Below are positions 51,259 through 59,731 of a stretch of DNA of 64,000 nucleotides, in pieces; within the stretch, counting starts at the first letter, position 1; the number at the start of each line of letters is the position of its first letter. Source of the DNA: Gordonia sp. PDNC005 (GTDB lineage Bacteria > Actinomycetota > Actinomycetes > Mycobacteriales > Mycobacteriaceae); contig NZ_CP070351.1 of the NCBI RefSeq assembly GCF_016919385.1, positions 1,054,001 through 1,118,000 on the forward strand, in the 5' to 3' direction. A model generated the notes under the pieces. The model was not told where the DNA came from, searched no databases, and saw only the letters and a program-made list of their open reading frames with translations. The position numbers and the translations under genes are program-made.

Positions 51259-52413
51259 ATGAGCGATCAGGCGACGACTACGCAGACTGACGACGGACAG
51301 CGGGGCGCGTCGACGCTTGAGCTGTTCTTCGATCTGGTCTTCGTTTTCACTATCACCCAGTTCACGCATGCGTTCGGCCATGATCCGACGTGGAAGTCGG
51401 CCGGGACGATCGCCCTGCTGTTCGCGATCATCTGGTGGATGTACTCGGGTTACGTGTGGCTGACCAACGAAGTCGCTCCATCGACGCCGGCGCGACGCAC
51501 AGTGCTCGTCGCCGGCATGTTCGGCTTCTTCACGCTTGCCCTCGCGGTGCCCGATGCCGTGCATGGCCACGGTGTTGTGTTCGGGTGGGCATTTCTCGGG
51601 GTCACCCTCATCCACGCTCTCCTGTTCCGAGTGAGCGGAGGCGAGGACGCGTCGGCGGCGATCATGCGGATACTGCCGACCAATCTCACGGCAGCGATCT
51701 GCGTCGTCGTGGGCGGGTATGTCCACGGAAACGCAACGTACTTCTGGTGGGCGGGAGCCCTCCTGGTGATCGGGGCCTCGCCCTTGCTCAGCGGGGCGGG
51801 TGGATTCGTCTTGCGGACGAAGCACTTCTGCGAGCGCCACGGTCTTGTCTTGATCATCGCCATCGGTGAATCCGTCATCGGTGTCGGCTCAGGTCTCGCA
51901 GAAGAGACGATGAACCTGCAGTTCTTCGTTCAGGTACTGCTCGGCCTGACGGTGATCTACGTGATGTGGTGGTCGTTCTTCGGAACCGACAACGAACACG
52001 GTGAAGCAGCACTTGACGCACTACCGATGACCGATCGGACGCGCGCAGCGCTAGTCGCATACGGATACTGCTTCGTACCGATGCTGCTGGGCATCGTCTT
52101 CGCCGCGGCAGGTCTCGGCATGGCGATCGGGCAGGGCGAGCGACAAGCCACCTGGTCGGCGGCCGCGGCGCTGTCAGGAGGCGTCGCCCTCTACCTCGTA
52201 GGCCAGGCGGCATTCCGGGTCACGCTCGGCCTGCCCCGACCGTGGATGCGGCTGCTGGCGGCGGTCCTTGCGCTCCTCACAACTGCACTCGGCGTGTACG
52301 TCACCGAATGGGCGCAGCTGGCTGCGATCGCAGTCGTCGTGTACGCGGCGATCATCGCCGACGATGTGATCGGACTACGAGGGGGCGAGAGCAGCAGTTA
52401 CCTCGCAGGCTGA
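51259..52413 (+). CDS. LtrA (low temperature requirement A) family membrane protein
   Basis: A 384-residue polytopic protein with about ten hydrophobic segments. The N-terminal ASTLELFFDLVFVFTITQFTH and the central RHGLVLIIAIGESVIGVG are the two signatures of the LtrA family, named from Listeria but of unknown biochemical function. The ATG lies 18 bases after the second post-5S hairpin. Its 3' end overlaps the convergent agmatine deiminase gene by 16 bases. Confidence 0.88.
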   Translation: MSDQATTTQTDDGQRGASTLELFFDLVFVFTITQFTHAFGHDPTWKSAGTIALLFAIIWWMYSGYVWLTNEVAPSTPARRTVLVAGMFGFFTLALAVPDAVHGHGVVFGWAFLGVTLIHALLFRVSGGEDASAAIMRILPTNLTAAICVVVGGYVHGNATYFWWAGALLVIGASPLLSGAGGFVLRTKHFCERHGLVLIIAIGESVIGVGSGLAEETMNLQFFVQVLLGLTVIYVMWWSFFGTDNEHGEAALDALPMTDRTRAALVAYGYCFVPMLLGIVFAAAGLGMAIGQGERQATWSAAAALSGGVALYLVGQAAFRVTLGLPRPWMRLLAAVLALLTTALGVYVTEWAQLAAIAVVVYAAIIADDVIGLRGGESSSYLAG

Positions 52414-53432
52414 TTCTGCGTGATGCAGTGGATGCCGCCGCCACGCGCAAAGATGGGACGGGCGTCGATGGGGACCACGGCGCGGCCGGGATACACCGAA
52501 CTCAACAGCTCAACCGCTTCGTCGTCGGACGGGTCGTCGAATGAGCACGCCACCACGAGCCCATTCGCCACGTAGTGGTTGATGTAGCTGTAGTCGACGA
52601 AACCCTCATCGTCGGTCAGCACGCGCGGGGCCGGCACATCCACGATCGTCAACGGGGACCCGTCCGACGTGACGGCGCCGCTCAACACGTCGCGGACCCG
52701 ACGGGACACCTGGTGGTCCGGATGTCCCGAATCCCGTTGGTCGTGGACGATGACGGTGCCCGGCGTCGGCATTGCGGCGACGATGTCGACGTGCCCGCGA
52801 GTGCCGTACTGCTCGGAGTCTCGAGTGAGTCCACAGGGAAGCCAGATGACAGTGTCGACGCCGAGCGTCCGAGCGAGTTCGTGTTCGACGTCGGCTTTGG
52901 CCAACTGAGCGTTGCGCCCAGGGTCGAGCTGGACGGTCTCTGTGACGAGAACTGCGCCTGCACCGTCTACTTGGACGCCTCCGCCCTCGTTGACGAGCGT
53001 TGACCCGATACGCTCGACGCCGGCGTTCTCGATCACCGTCCGGGCGATGTGCTGGTCGTGGCCCCACGTGGCCCAATCCTGTGCACCCCACCCGTTGAAC
53101 ACCCAGTCGACGCCGCCGACGGCTCCGTCTTCAGAGACGACGAACGTCGGCCCGATGTCGCGCATCCACGCGTCGTCGAGAGGCGCCTCGACGATGTCGA
53201 CGGCCGCGGACAAGTACTGCTTCGCGAACGCCGTCTGAGTCGGGTCGACGACGACGGTGACCGGTTCGTGGTCGACGATCGTGTTGGCAACCGCTGACCA
53301 GGCGGTCCTCGCCTCATGGTGTTCGACCTCGGTGTCGCCGAGCGAGTACCCGGGTGCAGGGAACGCCATCCACGTGCGTTCGTGCCGTTCGTGTTCGGCG
53401 GGCATCCGCCAGGGTCCGGGGTTCAGAGTCAC
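52398..53432 (-). CDS. aguA: Agmatine deiminase
   Basis: A 344-residue guanidino-group-modifying enzyme that converts agmatine to N-carbamoylputrescine and ammonia. Motifs include MPAEHERHERTWMAFP at the N-terminus, DDAWMRDIGPTFVV, NEGGGVQVDGAG, and the catalytic Cys in GGGIHCITQNQP at the C-terminus. I set GTG 53432 as start because it overlaps the aguB stop (GTGA) and gives the family N-terminus. Its product is the substrate of AguB encoded just upstream in the same operon. Confidence 0.94.
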   Translation of the reverse strand: MTLNPGPWRMPAEHERHERTWMAFPAPGYSLGDTEVEHHEARTAWSAVANTIVDHEPVTVVVDPTQTAFAKQYLSAAVDIVEAPLDDAWMRDIGPTFVVSEDGAVGGVDWVFNGWGAQDWATWGHDQHIARTVIENAGVERIGSTLVNEGGGVQVDGAGAVLVTETVQLDPGRNAQLAKADVEHELARTLGVDTVIWLPCGLTRDSEQYGTRGHVDIVAAMPTPGTVIVHDQRDSGHPDHQVSRRVRDVLSGAVTSDGSPLTIVDVPAPRVLTDDEGFVDYSYINHYVANGLVVACSFDDPSDDEAVELLSSVYPGRAVVPIDARPIFARGGGIHCITQNQPAR

Positions 53433-54427
53433 TGTGCTGATCCCGTCGCCGCGGAACCGATGGGTGCCGAACGATCGACCGGAGCTGTCAAACGACCGTA
53501 GGTGTCGGGACGACGTGTGGCCAGGAACGGAAACAGAGTCAGCCAGTCGCGTCGCTGATCGAGATCGAGATCGGCGACGAGTACGGCGGACGCATCGCGC
53601 GGCGCCTGAACCAGAATGCGGCCGTACGGATCGGAGATGAACGACGAGCCGTAGAACGTGATGGCGCCCTCGTCGCCATAGCGGTTCGGAGCGATCATGA
53701 ACGTGCCGTTCGAAATTCCGTTGCCGACGATGACCTGCTGCCAGAGTGGTTGGGTGTCGAAGTCGGGGTGCCCGGGCTCCGACCCGATGGCGGTCGGGTA
53801 GACGATCATCTCGGCGCCGCCCAGCGAGTACATGCGTGCGACTTCCGGGAACCACTCATCCCAGCAGGTCGGCATCGCGATGCGGGCGTCGCTGAGACCG
53901 TCGGGCGTGTGAACGGTGTAGGCCTCATCGTCTGCGGGGCCGCCGCGGAAGTACGTGTCCTCGTAGTAGCCCTCGGTCACGGGGATGTGCAGCTTGCGGG
54001 TGCGAGCCACGAGGCCGTTCGCGTCAGCGAGGATTGCGGTGTTGAACCCGAGACCGTCGTGGTAGGTGATGTCGCCCGAGGAGGAGTTCTTCTCGTACAG
54101 CGACGCGTGGACGTAGATCCCGTTGCGTTCTGCCGCCGCCGTGGCGAACGCCAGAGTCGGGCCGGTGGTGAGGTCCTCGGCGGTCTCGCCGGGGTTGTCT
54201 CCACCGCGGACGAACGCAGGGTAGCGACTCAGTGTCAACTCGGGCAGGAAGACGACACGTGCGCCCTGTGCGGCGGCGGCGTCGATTCCTTCGTTGAGTT
54301 CGGCGCGCATCTCCTCGTCCGACTCGTGCCAACGGTGCTGGACCACACCGACCCGCAGAGGAGCGCGTGTCGGCTCGTCGACGCGGGCGAGTGAGGTCGG
54401 GGGAGTGAGGGATGTGATGACCTGCAT
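53429..54427 (-). CDS. aguB: N-carbamoylputrescine amidase (nitrilase superfamily)
   Basis: A 332-residue carbon-nitrogen hydrolase that turns N-carbamoylputrescine into putrescine, CO2 and ammonia. The catalytic triad is visible: Glu in FLPELTLSRYP, Lys in RKLHIPVTEGYYE, Cys in PTCWDEWFPEVAR. The Cys-loop sequence is close to plant and bacterial AguB. ATG 54427 shares a base with the permease stop (TGATG). A ~20-residue N-terminal extension precedes the core (VGVVQHRWHES). Confidence 0.9.
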   Translation of the reverse strand: MQVITSLTPPTSLARVDEPTRAPLRVGVVQHRWHESDEEMRAELNEGIDAAAAQGARVVFLPELTLSRYPAFVRGGDNPGETAEDLTTGPTLAFATAAAERNGIYVHASLYEKNSSSGDITYHDGLGFNTAILADANGLVARTRKLHIPVTEGYYEDTYFRGGPADDEAYTVHTPDGLSDARIAMPTCWDEWFPEVARMYSLGGAEMIVYPTAIGSEPGHPDFDTQPLWQQVIVGNGISNGTFMIAPNRYGDEGAITFYGSSFISDPYGRILVQAPRDASAVLVADLDLDQRRDWLTLFPFLATRRPDTYGRLTAPVDRSAPIGSAATGSAQ

Positions 54428-55965
54428 CAGAGGAGTTCCTTCGAAGGTTCGGGTGTGCCGCGTTTGAGTGTCTCGCCGACGAAGAACGCAGGCGAGGTGA
54501 TGCGCATGACGACCATGAGGATCGCGCCGAGGACGAGTAGGCCGAAGCCGATGTAGAAGACGAGGCCGATACCGAATATCTGGGCGCCGCTGCCGTTCTC
54601 GGGGTCGAGGCTCTCGCGGACCGATACGACGAACACCAGAAGCAGCGAGACGCCGCCGAGCAGTGGGAAGAGGAACCGGAAGATCAGGTTGTGGACATTG
54701 TCGAACAACGAGCTGCGGAAGTACCAGACGCATGCGAACGCGGTGATGCCGTAGTACCAGCAGATCATGATGCCGAGTGCGGCGATCGTGTCGCCGAGAG
54801 TCTTCTCCGACAGCAGAGTGACGGCCGTGTAGAAGACCGCGGTCACGACTCCGGCGACGATCGCGGCGAACGCCGGGGAGAGGAATCGGGGGCTGATCTC
54901 GGCGAATTTCGCGGGAAACGCTCGGTAGCTGCCCATCGCGAGCATCGTGCGGGCGACGGGGAGGAACGTCGTCTGCAGACTCGCGACAGCGGACGCGAGG
55001 ATCGCGAGGAACAGGAACATGCCGCCCCAGCGGCCCATAACCGGTTCGGCGAGTGCACCGAACACGTTGTCGCTGATGTCCTCGTTGCCCAGTCCCAGTC
55101 CAGTGTCGCCGACGCCTGCGTACATCATGGTCGCGAGCGCGACCATGAGGTAGGTGCCGAGAATCGTCAACACGCAGAGCAGTCCGGCGCGACCGGGAGT
55201 TCGTTTGGAGTCCTTCGACTCCTCGCCGAGGGTCAGACAGGTGTCCCAGCCCCAGAATGCGAAGATCGAGCCCGTGAGTCCGAGTGCAAACGACGCGATC
55301 GACAGACTTCCCAGCCCACCGAACGGGTTGAACCATGACCAGCTGAAGTCCAGGTGTCCCACATGGCCGCCCGCCTTCGCGAACGCGATCACCGAGAACA
55401 CGACGAGCACGATCATCTGGAAGCCGACCAGCCAATACTGAAGGCGCTCACTCGTGGTGATGCCGCGCATCGACACGTAGGTGGCCGCCGCCAAGAGAAC
55501 AAGCGTGGTCAGGATGTTGACCGGCTTGTTCGACGTCCCCAGCTGCTCCCAGCTCGGGTGATCGAAGAGCCTCGCGAGCATCAGGTAGAAGAACTGGACA
55601 CCGACGGCCGCGAGGTTCGACAGGACGATGATCGTCGCGAGCACCATTCCCCAACCGCACATCCACCCCACGTACGGGCCGAATGCCTTCGTCGACCACG
55701 TGAACGACGCGCCGGCGTCAGTCGTGTCCGAGTTGAGCTCGCGATACGCGTACGCGGTGAGGAACATCGGGATGAAACCGGCGATGAAGATCGCGGGCAT
55801 CTTGAGGCCGACCGCCGCGACGATCAGTCCGATGCTCGCGGTGAGCGTGTATCCGGGCGCCACGGTGGACACGCCGAGCACAGCTCCGGAGAGGACGCCG
55901 ACCTTGTTCGCGGCGAGGCCCTTGTTCGATATCTGCGGTGCGGCCGACTCTGCTGGTGTAGCCAT
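54427..55965 (-). CDS. APC-superfamily amino acid/polyamine permease
   Basis: A 512-residue transporter with about 12-14 hydrophobic segments. The APC helix-1 region is LGVSTVAPGYTLTASIGLIV, with AGASFTWSTKAFGPYVGWMCGW following; the C-terminal tail is short and hydrophilic. Its position inside the agmatine/putrescine operon suggests uptake of putrescine, agmatine or GABA. The exact substrate cannot be read from the sequence. Confidence 0.9.
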   Translation of the reverse strand: MATPAESAAPQISNKGLAANKVGVLSGAVLGVSTVAPGYTLTASIGLIVAAVGLKMPAIFIAGFIPMFLTAYAYRELNSDTTDAGASFTWSTKAFGPYVGWMCGWGMVLATIIVLSNLAAVGVQFFYLMLARLFDHPSWEQLGTSNKPVNILTTLVLLAAATYVSMRGITTSERLQYWLVGFQMIVLVVFSVIAFAKAGGHVGHLDFSWSWFNPFGGLGSLSIASFALGLTGSIFAFWGWDTCLTLGEESKDSKRTPGRAGLLCVLTILGTYLMVALATMMYAGVGDTGLGLGNEDISDNVFGALAEPVMGRWGGMFLFLAILASAVASLQTTFLPVARTMLAMGSYRAFPAKFAEISPRFLSPAFAAIVAGVVTAVFYTAVTLLSEKTLGDTIAALGIMICWYYGITAFACVWYFRSSLFDNVHNLIFRFLFPLLGGVSLLLVFVVSVRESLDPENGSGAQIFGIGLVFYIGFGLLVLGAILMVVMRITSPAFFVGETLKRGTPEPSKELL

Positions 55966-55996
55966 CGGTGACTCCTCGGGACTGGGATGGGAGGTG

Positions 55997-57472
55997 TTAC
56001 GGGGTGAGCGCGATGTACTTGGTGTTCAGGTACTCGTTGATGCCTTCGCTGCCGCCCTCGCTGCCGAGGCCCGACTGTTTGACACCGCCGAACGGAGCGG
56101 CGGGATCGGAGATGACGCCGCGGTTGACACCGACCATTCCCGCTTCGAGTGCTGACGACACCCGCAGCATCCGGTCGAGGCTCTGTGTGTAGAAGTAGGC
56201 GGCGAGGCCGTACTCGGTGTTGTTGGCCGACGCGATCGCCTCGTCCTCGCTGTCGAAGCCGGTGATGACCGCGACGGGGCCGAAGATCTCCTCGCTGAGG
56301 ATCCGTTGACCGGCGGGGACCTCATCGATGACTGTCGGTTCGAAGAAATACCCGGGTCCTTCGACCGCCGCACCGCCGGTGCGGACTCGGGCGCCGGACT
56401 CGACGGCCTCCCCGACGAGGTCCGCCACGGAATCGCGCTGGCGGGCGTTGATGAGAGGACCGAGAGCTGTTCCCTCGACGTAGCCTGCTCCCACAGTGGT
56501 GGCCGCTATCCGCTCGGTGAGCGCCGCAGTGAACTGCTCGCGGACGCTGTTGTGCACCAGTAGTCGGTTGGCAGCTGTGCACGCCTCGCCGCCGTTGCGC
56601 ATCTTCGCCGCCATCGCGCCGTCGACGGCCGCACTGATGTCGGCGTCGTCGAACACGATGAACGGTGCGTTGCCGCCGAGTTCCATGGATGTGCGCAGGA
56701 CCTGGTCGGCCGACTGTGCGATCAGCTTCTTGCCGACTCCGGTGGAACCGGTGAACGACACCTTCCGCAGGCGCGGATCACTCATCAGCGCCGCGACGAC
56801 GTTGGGGGCGTCCATGGTGGGCAGTACCGACAGCACACCCGAGGGAAGGCCTGCGTCGGCGAATACCTGTGCCAGCAGCATCGTGGTGAGCGGTGTGTCC
56901 TCGGCCGGCTTCACGATGACCGTGCATCCTGCGGCCAGTGCGGGACCGATCTTTCGGGTGCCCATAGCGAGTGGGAAGTTCCACGGGGTGATCGCCAGAC
57001 ACGGCCCGACGGGCTCCTTGGTGATCAGGATCCGTCCGTTACCGGATGGGGCGGTAGCGGTGCGCCCGCCGACGCGAACTGCCTCTTCGGAGAACCAGCG
57101 CAGGAACTCGGCGCCGTATGCGACCTCGCCACGGCTCTCGGCCAGAGTCTTGCCCATCTCGATGGTCATCAGGAGCGCAAAATCCTCGGTGCGCTCGATG
57201 ACCAGTTCCCACGCGCGCCGCAGGATCATCGACCGTTCGCGCGGAGCTGTCGCGGCCCACGCCTTCGCGGCGGCGGTGGCCGAGGTGAGTGCGGCGTCGG
57301 CGTCCGCGACGGTTGCGTCCGCGATCGTCGTGAGCACGTCGCCGGTCGCGGGATTCCGGACCTCGAACTCCGCCGATCCCGATGCGGGCCGGGCCGCTCC
57401 GTCGATCCAGATTCCGGTGGGAACCGAATCGATCAGAGCCGACGCGTTCGCGGGGAGATCGGTGCGGATCAC
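55997..57472 (-). CDS. gabD: Succinate-semialdehyde dehydrogenase
   Basis: A 491-residue aldehyde dehydrogenase of the GabD class. NAD(P) and active-site motifs: TPWNFPLAMGTRKIGPALAAG, SFTGSTGVGKKL, ELGGNAPFIVFDDAD (catalytic Glu) and NGGEACTAANRLLV (catalytic Cys). It oxidises succinic semialdehyde to succinate, completing GABA degradation. The start overlaps the gabT stop by four bases. Confidence 0.93.
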   Translation of the reverse strand: MIRTDLPANASALIDSVPTGIWIDGAARPASGSAEFEVRNPATGDVLTTIADATVADADAALTSATAAAKAWAATAPRERSMILRRAWELVIERTEDFALLMTIEMGKTLAESRGEVAYGAEFLRWFSEEAVRVGGRTATAPSGNGRILITKEPVGPCLAITPWNFPLAMGTRKIGPALAAGCTVIVKPAEDTPLTTMLLAQVFADAGLPSGVLSVLPTMDAPNVVAALMSDPRLRKVSFTGSTGVGKKLIAQSADQVLRTSMELGGNAPFIVFDDADISAAVDGAMAAKMRNGGEACTAANRLLVHNSVREQFTAALTERIAATTVGAGYVEGTALGPLINARQRDSVADLVGEAVESGARVRTGGAAVEGPGYFFEPTVIDEVPAGQRILSEEIFGPVAVITGFDSEDEAIASANNTEYGLAAYFYTQSLDRMLRVSSALEAGMVGVNRGVISDPAAPFGGVKQSGLGSEGGSEGINEYLNTKYIALTP

Positions 57473-58818
57473 GACGCGGCTCCTGCGGCCGCGGTGCGGA
57501 CGGCGTGCTCGAGGACGGTCAGGCCGTCGTCGAGCAGTTCGTCGGAGATCGAGAGCGGCGGCAGCAGCCGGAACACATTGCCGTACGTGCCGCAGGTCAG
57601 AGTGACGACTCCCTCTGCGAGTGCGGCGGCGGCCACCGTCTTCGTGAGGTCGGGATCGGGGGTGTCAGTGCCCTTCTTGACCAGTTCGACGGCCAGCATC
57701 GCCCCACGTCCGCGGACGTCGCCGATGACGCCGGTCTCCTCGGCCAGTGCCTTCAATCGGGGGATCACCTGGTCGGCGATAGCGCGGGCGCGGGCCGAGA
57801 GGTCCTCCTTCTCCATGACGTCGATCGCCGCGAGTGCCGCCGCACACGCGACGGGGTTGCCGCCGTATGTGCCGCCCAGTCCACCCGGGTGGACCTTGTC
57901 GAGAAGGTCCGCGCGACCGGTGACGGCGGAGAGCGGCATGCCGCCGGCGATGCCCTTGGCCATAGTGATCATGTCGGGGACAACACCCTCGTCATCGCAC
58001 GCGAACCACGAACCGGTGCGAGCGAATCCGGTCTGGACTTCGTCGGCGATGAACACGATGCCCTTCTCACGCGCCCACTGGGCGAGCGCAGGGAGGAAGC
58101 CGGGCGCCGGGACGATGAAACCGCCCTCGCCCTGAATCGGCTCGATGATGATCGCGGCGACCGAGTCCGCCCCGATCTGCTTGTCGATCTGGGTTATCGC
58201 CCGCTCGGCGGCCTCCGCGCCGGTCATGCCCTGCGGGTCCCGGTACGGGTACGACATCGGCATCCGGTACACCTCGGGAGCGAACGGACCGAAGTTCGTC
58301 TTGTACGGCATCGACTTCGCGGTCAGGGCCATCGTCAGATTGGTACGCCCGTGGTAGGCGTGGTCGAACGCGACGACGGCCTGCCTGCCGGTGGCCAGAC
58401 GAGCAGCCTTGACCGCGTTCTCCACGGCCTCTGCGCCCGAATTGAACAACACCGACTTCTTCTCGTGGTCGCCAGGGGTGAGCTCGGCGAGCCTTTCGGC
58501 GACGGCGACGTATCCCTCGTACGGGGTGACCATGAAGCACGTGTGGGTGAAGTGCTCGGCCTGTGCGGCCACGGCGGCCGCGACGGCGGGCTCCGAGGCG
58601 CCGACGCTGGTCACGGCGATGCCCGACCCGAAATCGATCAACGAGTTGCCGTCGACGTCGACGATCACGCCGCCGTCGGCGTCAGCCGCGTAGACGGGGA
58701 CCGACGAGCCGACGCCTGCGGCCACGGCACGGGCGCGTCGAGCGGCGAGCTCGGCCGAGCGGGGGCCGGGCATCGCCGTGACGAGCGAGCGGACCTGGGG
58801 AAGGCGGTAGTGCGACAT
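57469..58818 (-). CDS. gabT: 4-aminobutyrate aminotransferase
   Basis: A 449-residue class III aminotransferase. Seen are NSGAEAVENAVKAARLATGR (PLP phosphate), FDHAYHGRTNLTMALTAK, IIIEPIQGEGGFIVPAPGF, IADEVQTGFARTG (the Asp contacting PLP) and the PLP Lys in MITMAKGIAGGMPLSA. It transfers the amino group of GABA to 2-oxoglutarate. It lies 48 bases after the universal-stress-protein gene in the operon. Confidence 0.94.
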   Translation of the reverse strand: MSHYRLPQVRSLVTAMPGPRSAELAARRARAVAAGVGSSVPVYAADADGGVIVDVDGNSLIDFGSGIAVTSVGASEPAVAAAVAAQAEHFTHTCFMVTPYEGYVAVAERLAELTPGDHEKKSVLFNSGAEAVENAVKAARLATGRQAVVAFDHAYHGRTNLTMALTAKSMPYKTNFGPFAPEVYRMPMSYPYRDPQGMTGAEAAERAITQIDKQIGADSVAAIIIEPIQGEGGFIVPAPGFLPALAQWAREKGIVFIADEVQTGFARTGSWFACDDEGVVPDMITMAKGIAGGMPLSAVTGRADLLDKVHPGGLGGTYGGNPVACAAALAAIDVMEKEDLSARARAIADQVIPRLKALAEETGVIGDVRGRGAMLAVELVKKGTDTPDPDLTKTVAAAALAEGVVTLTCGTYGNVFRLLPPLSISDELLDDGLTVLEHAVRTAAAGAAS

Positions 58819-58866
58819 GGTGTTCTTCTGACTCCAGAGATTGTGGGGGAGGTGAAACGGCCGAGA

Positions 58867-59721
58867 TCAGTCGGCGGGGGTGACGACCATCGGAACCTGC
58901 AGGACGCGCAGCATCTTGGCCGCCGTCGATCCGAGGAACAACCGACGCGGTGCGGCGAGACGGCTGGAACCGACCATGATGAGGTCACCGTCGTTCCACT
59001 CGAGTTTGTTGACTGCCTCTTCGACGGTCGGCCCGTCGACGACGTCCCAGGTGACGGTCGCATCGGCAGGCAGGTGACTGCGAGCTTCATCAAGCCGTTC
59101 GTGGGCGTGACGGGTGGCGTCGGCCAGCGCTCCCTCGGGCGAACCGCGATAACTCGCGGCCCGATCGAGGGCGACGAGCGAGACCACTCGAAGGGGAACC
59201 TGCGCCCGCTGACTCGCGGCGACCGCGGTGTCGAACAGTGCGTCGGCTCCGACCCTGGTACCCAGAGCGCAGGTGATCTCTCGAACGCGGGTGACCTTCG
59301 ATCGGCGCAACCCACGCGGCGCGAGGACAACGGGTAGCGGGGCGGAGTGGACCAACTCGGTGACGACCGAACCGAGAGTGTGGCCGCCGACGATGCCGCC
59401 GCCGCTGCCGCCGACGACGATCGCCTCCGCATCGAGCCGCTGCGCTTCGGCGATGATGCCCTCGGCGGCCGAATCGTGGAACGCGATGTGTGTGCTGATC
59501 TCGACGTCGTCTGGGAGCTCCGCCGTTGCTTCGGTGAGCCAATCGGTGGCCTGCGAGGTCAGGACGTCCTCGAAGTCACCGGAGTGGAGTGCCGCGGATC
59601 GGTCGGGCGGCAGGACCATCCCGATGTCGAGCCGGGCGGACAACGTGCGAGCGAGCCGGACGCCGAGGGCGACGGCGTCGGCGCCGCCGTCCGTGGCGAG
59701 GTACGCGACGTACAGTCTCAT
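58867..59721 (-). CDS. Tandem universal stress protein (UspA family)
   Basis: A 284-residue protein with two Usp domains. The ATP-binding pattern G-x2-G-x9-G-(S/T) appears in AIVVGGSGGGIVGG..LGSVV and again in LIMVGSSRLAAPRRLFLGSTAAKML. It lies between the amine oxidase and gabT in an otherwise metabolic operon; a role in tolerating aldehyde or peroxide made by the amine oxidase is only a guess. ATG 59721 is preferred; ATG 59739 would overlap the oxidase stop. Confidence 0.85.
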   Translation of the reverse strand: MRLYVAYLATDGGADAVALGVRLARTLSARLDIGMVLPPDRSAALHSGDFEDVLTSQATDWLTEATAELPDDVEISTHIAFHDSAAEGIIAEAQRLDAEAIVVGGSGGGIVGGHTLGSVVTELVHSAPLPVVLAPRGLRRSKVTRVREITCALGTRVGADALFDTAVAASQRAQVPLRVVSLVALDRAASYRGSPEGALADATRHAHERLDEARSHLPADATVTWDVVDGPTVEEAVNKLEWNDGDLIMVGSSRLAAPRRLFLGSTAAKMLRVLQVPMVVTPAD

Positions 59722-59731
59722 GGCGCCTGCC

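Noticed and set aside
57382..59337. 651-codon plus-strand ORF opposite gabT and the stress-protein gene
   Set aside because: Shadow frame; GabT and Usp motifs are on the minus strand.
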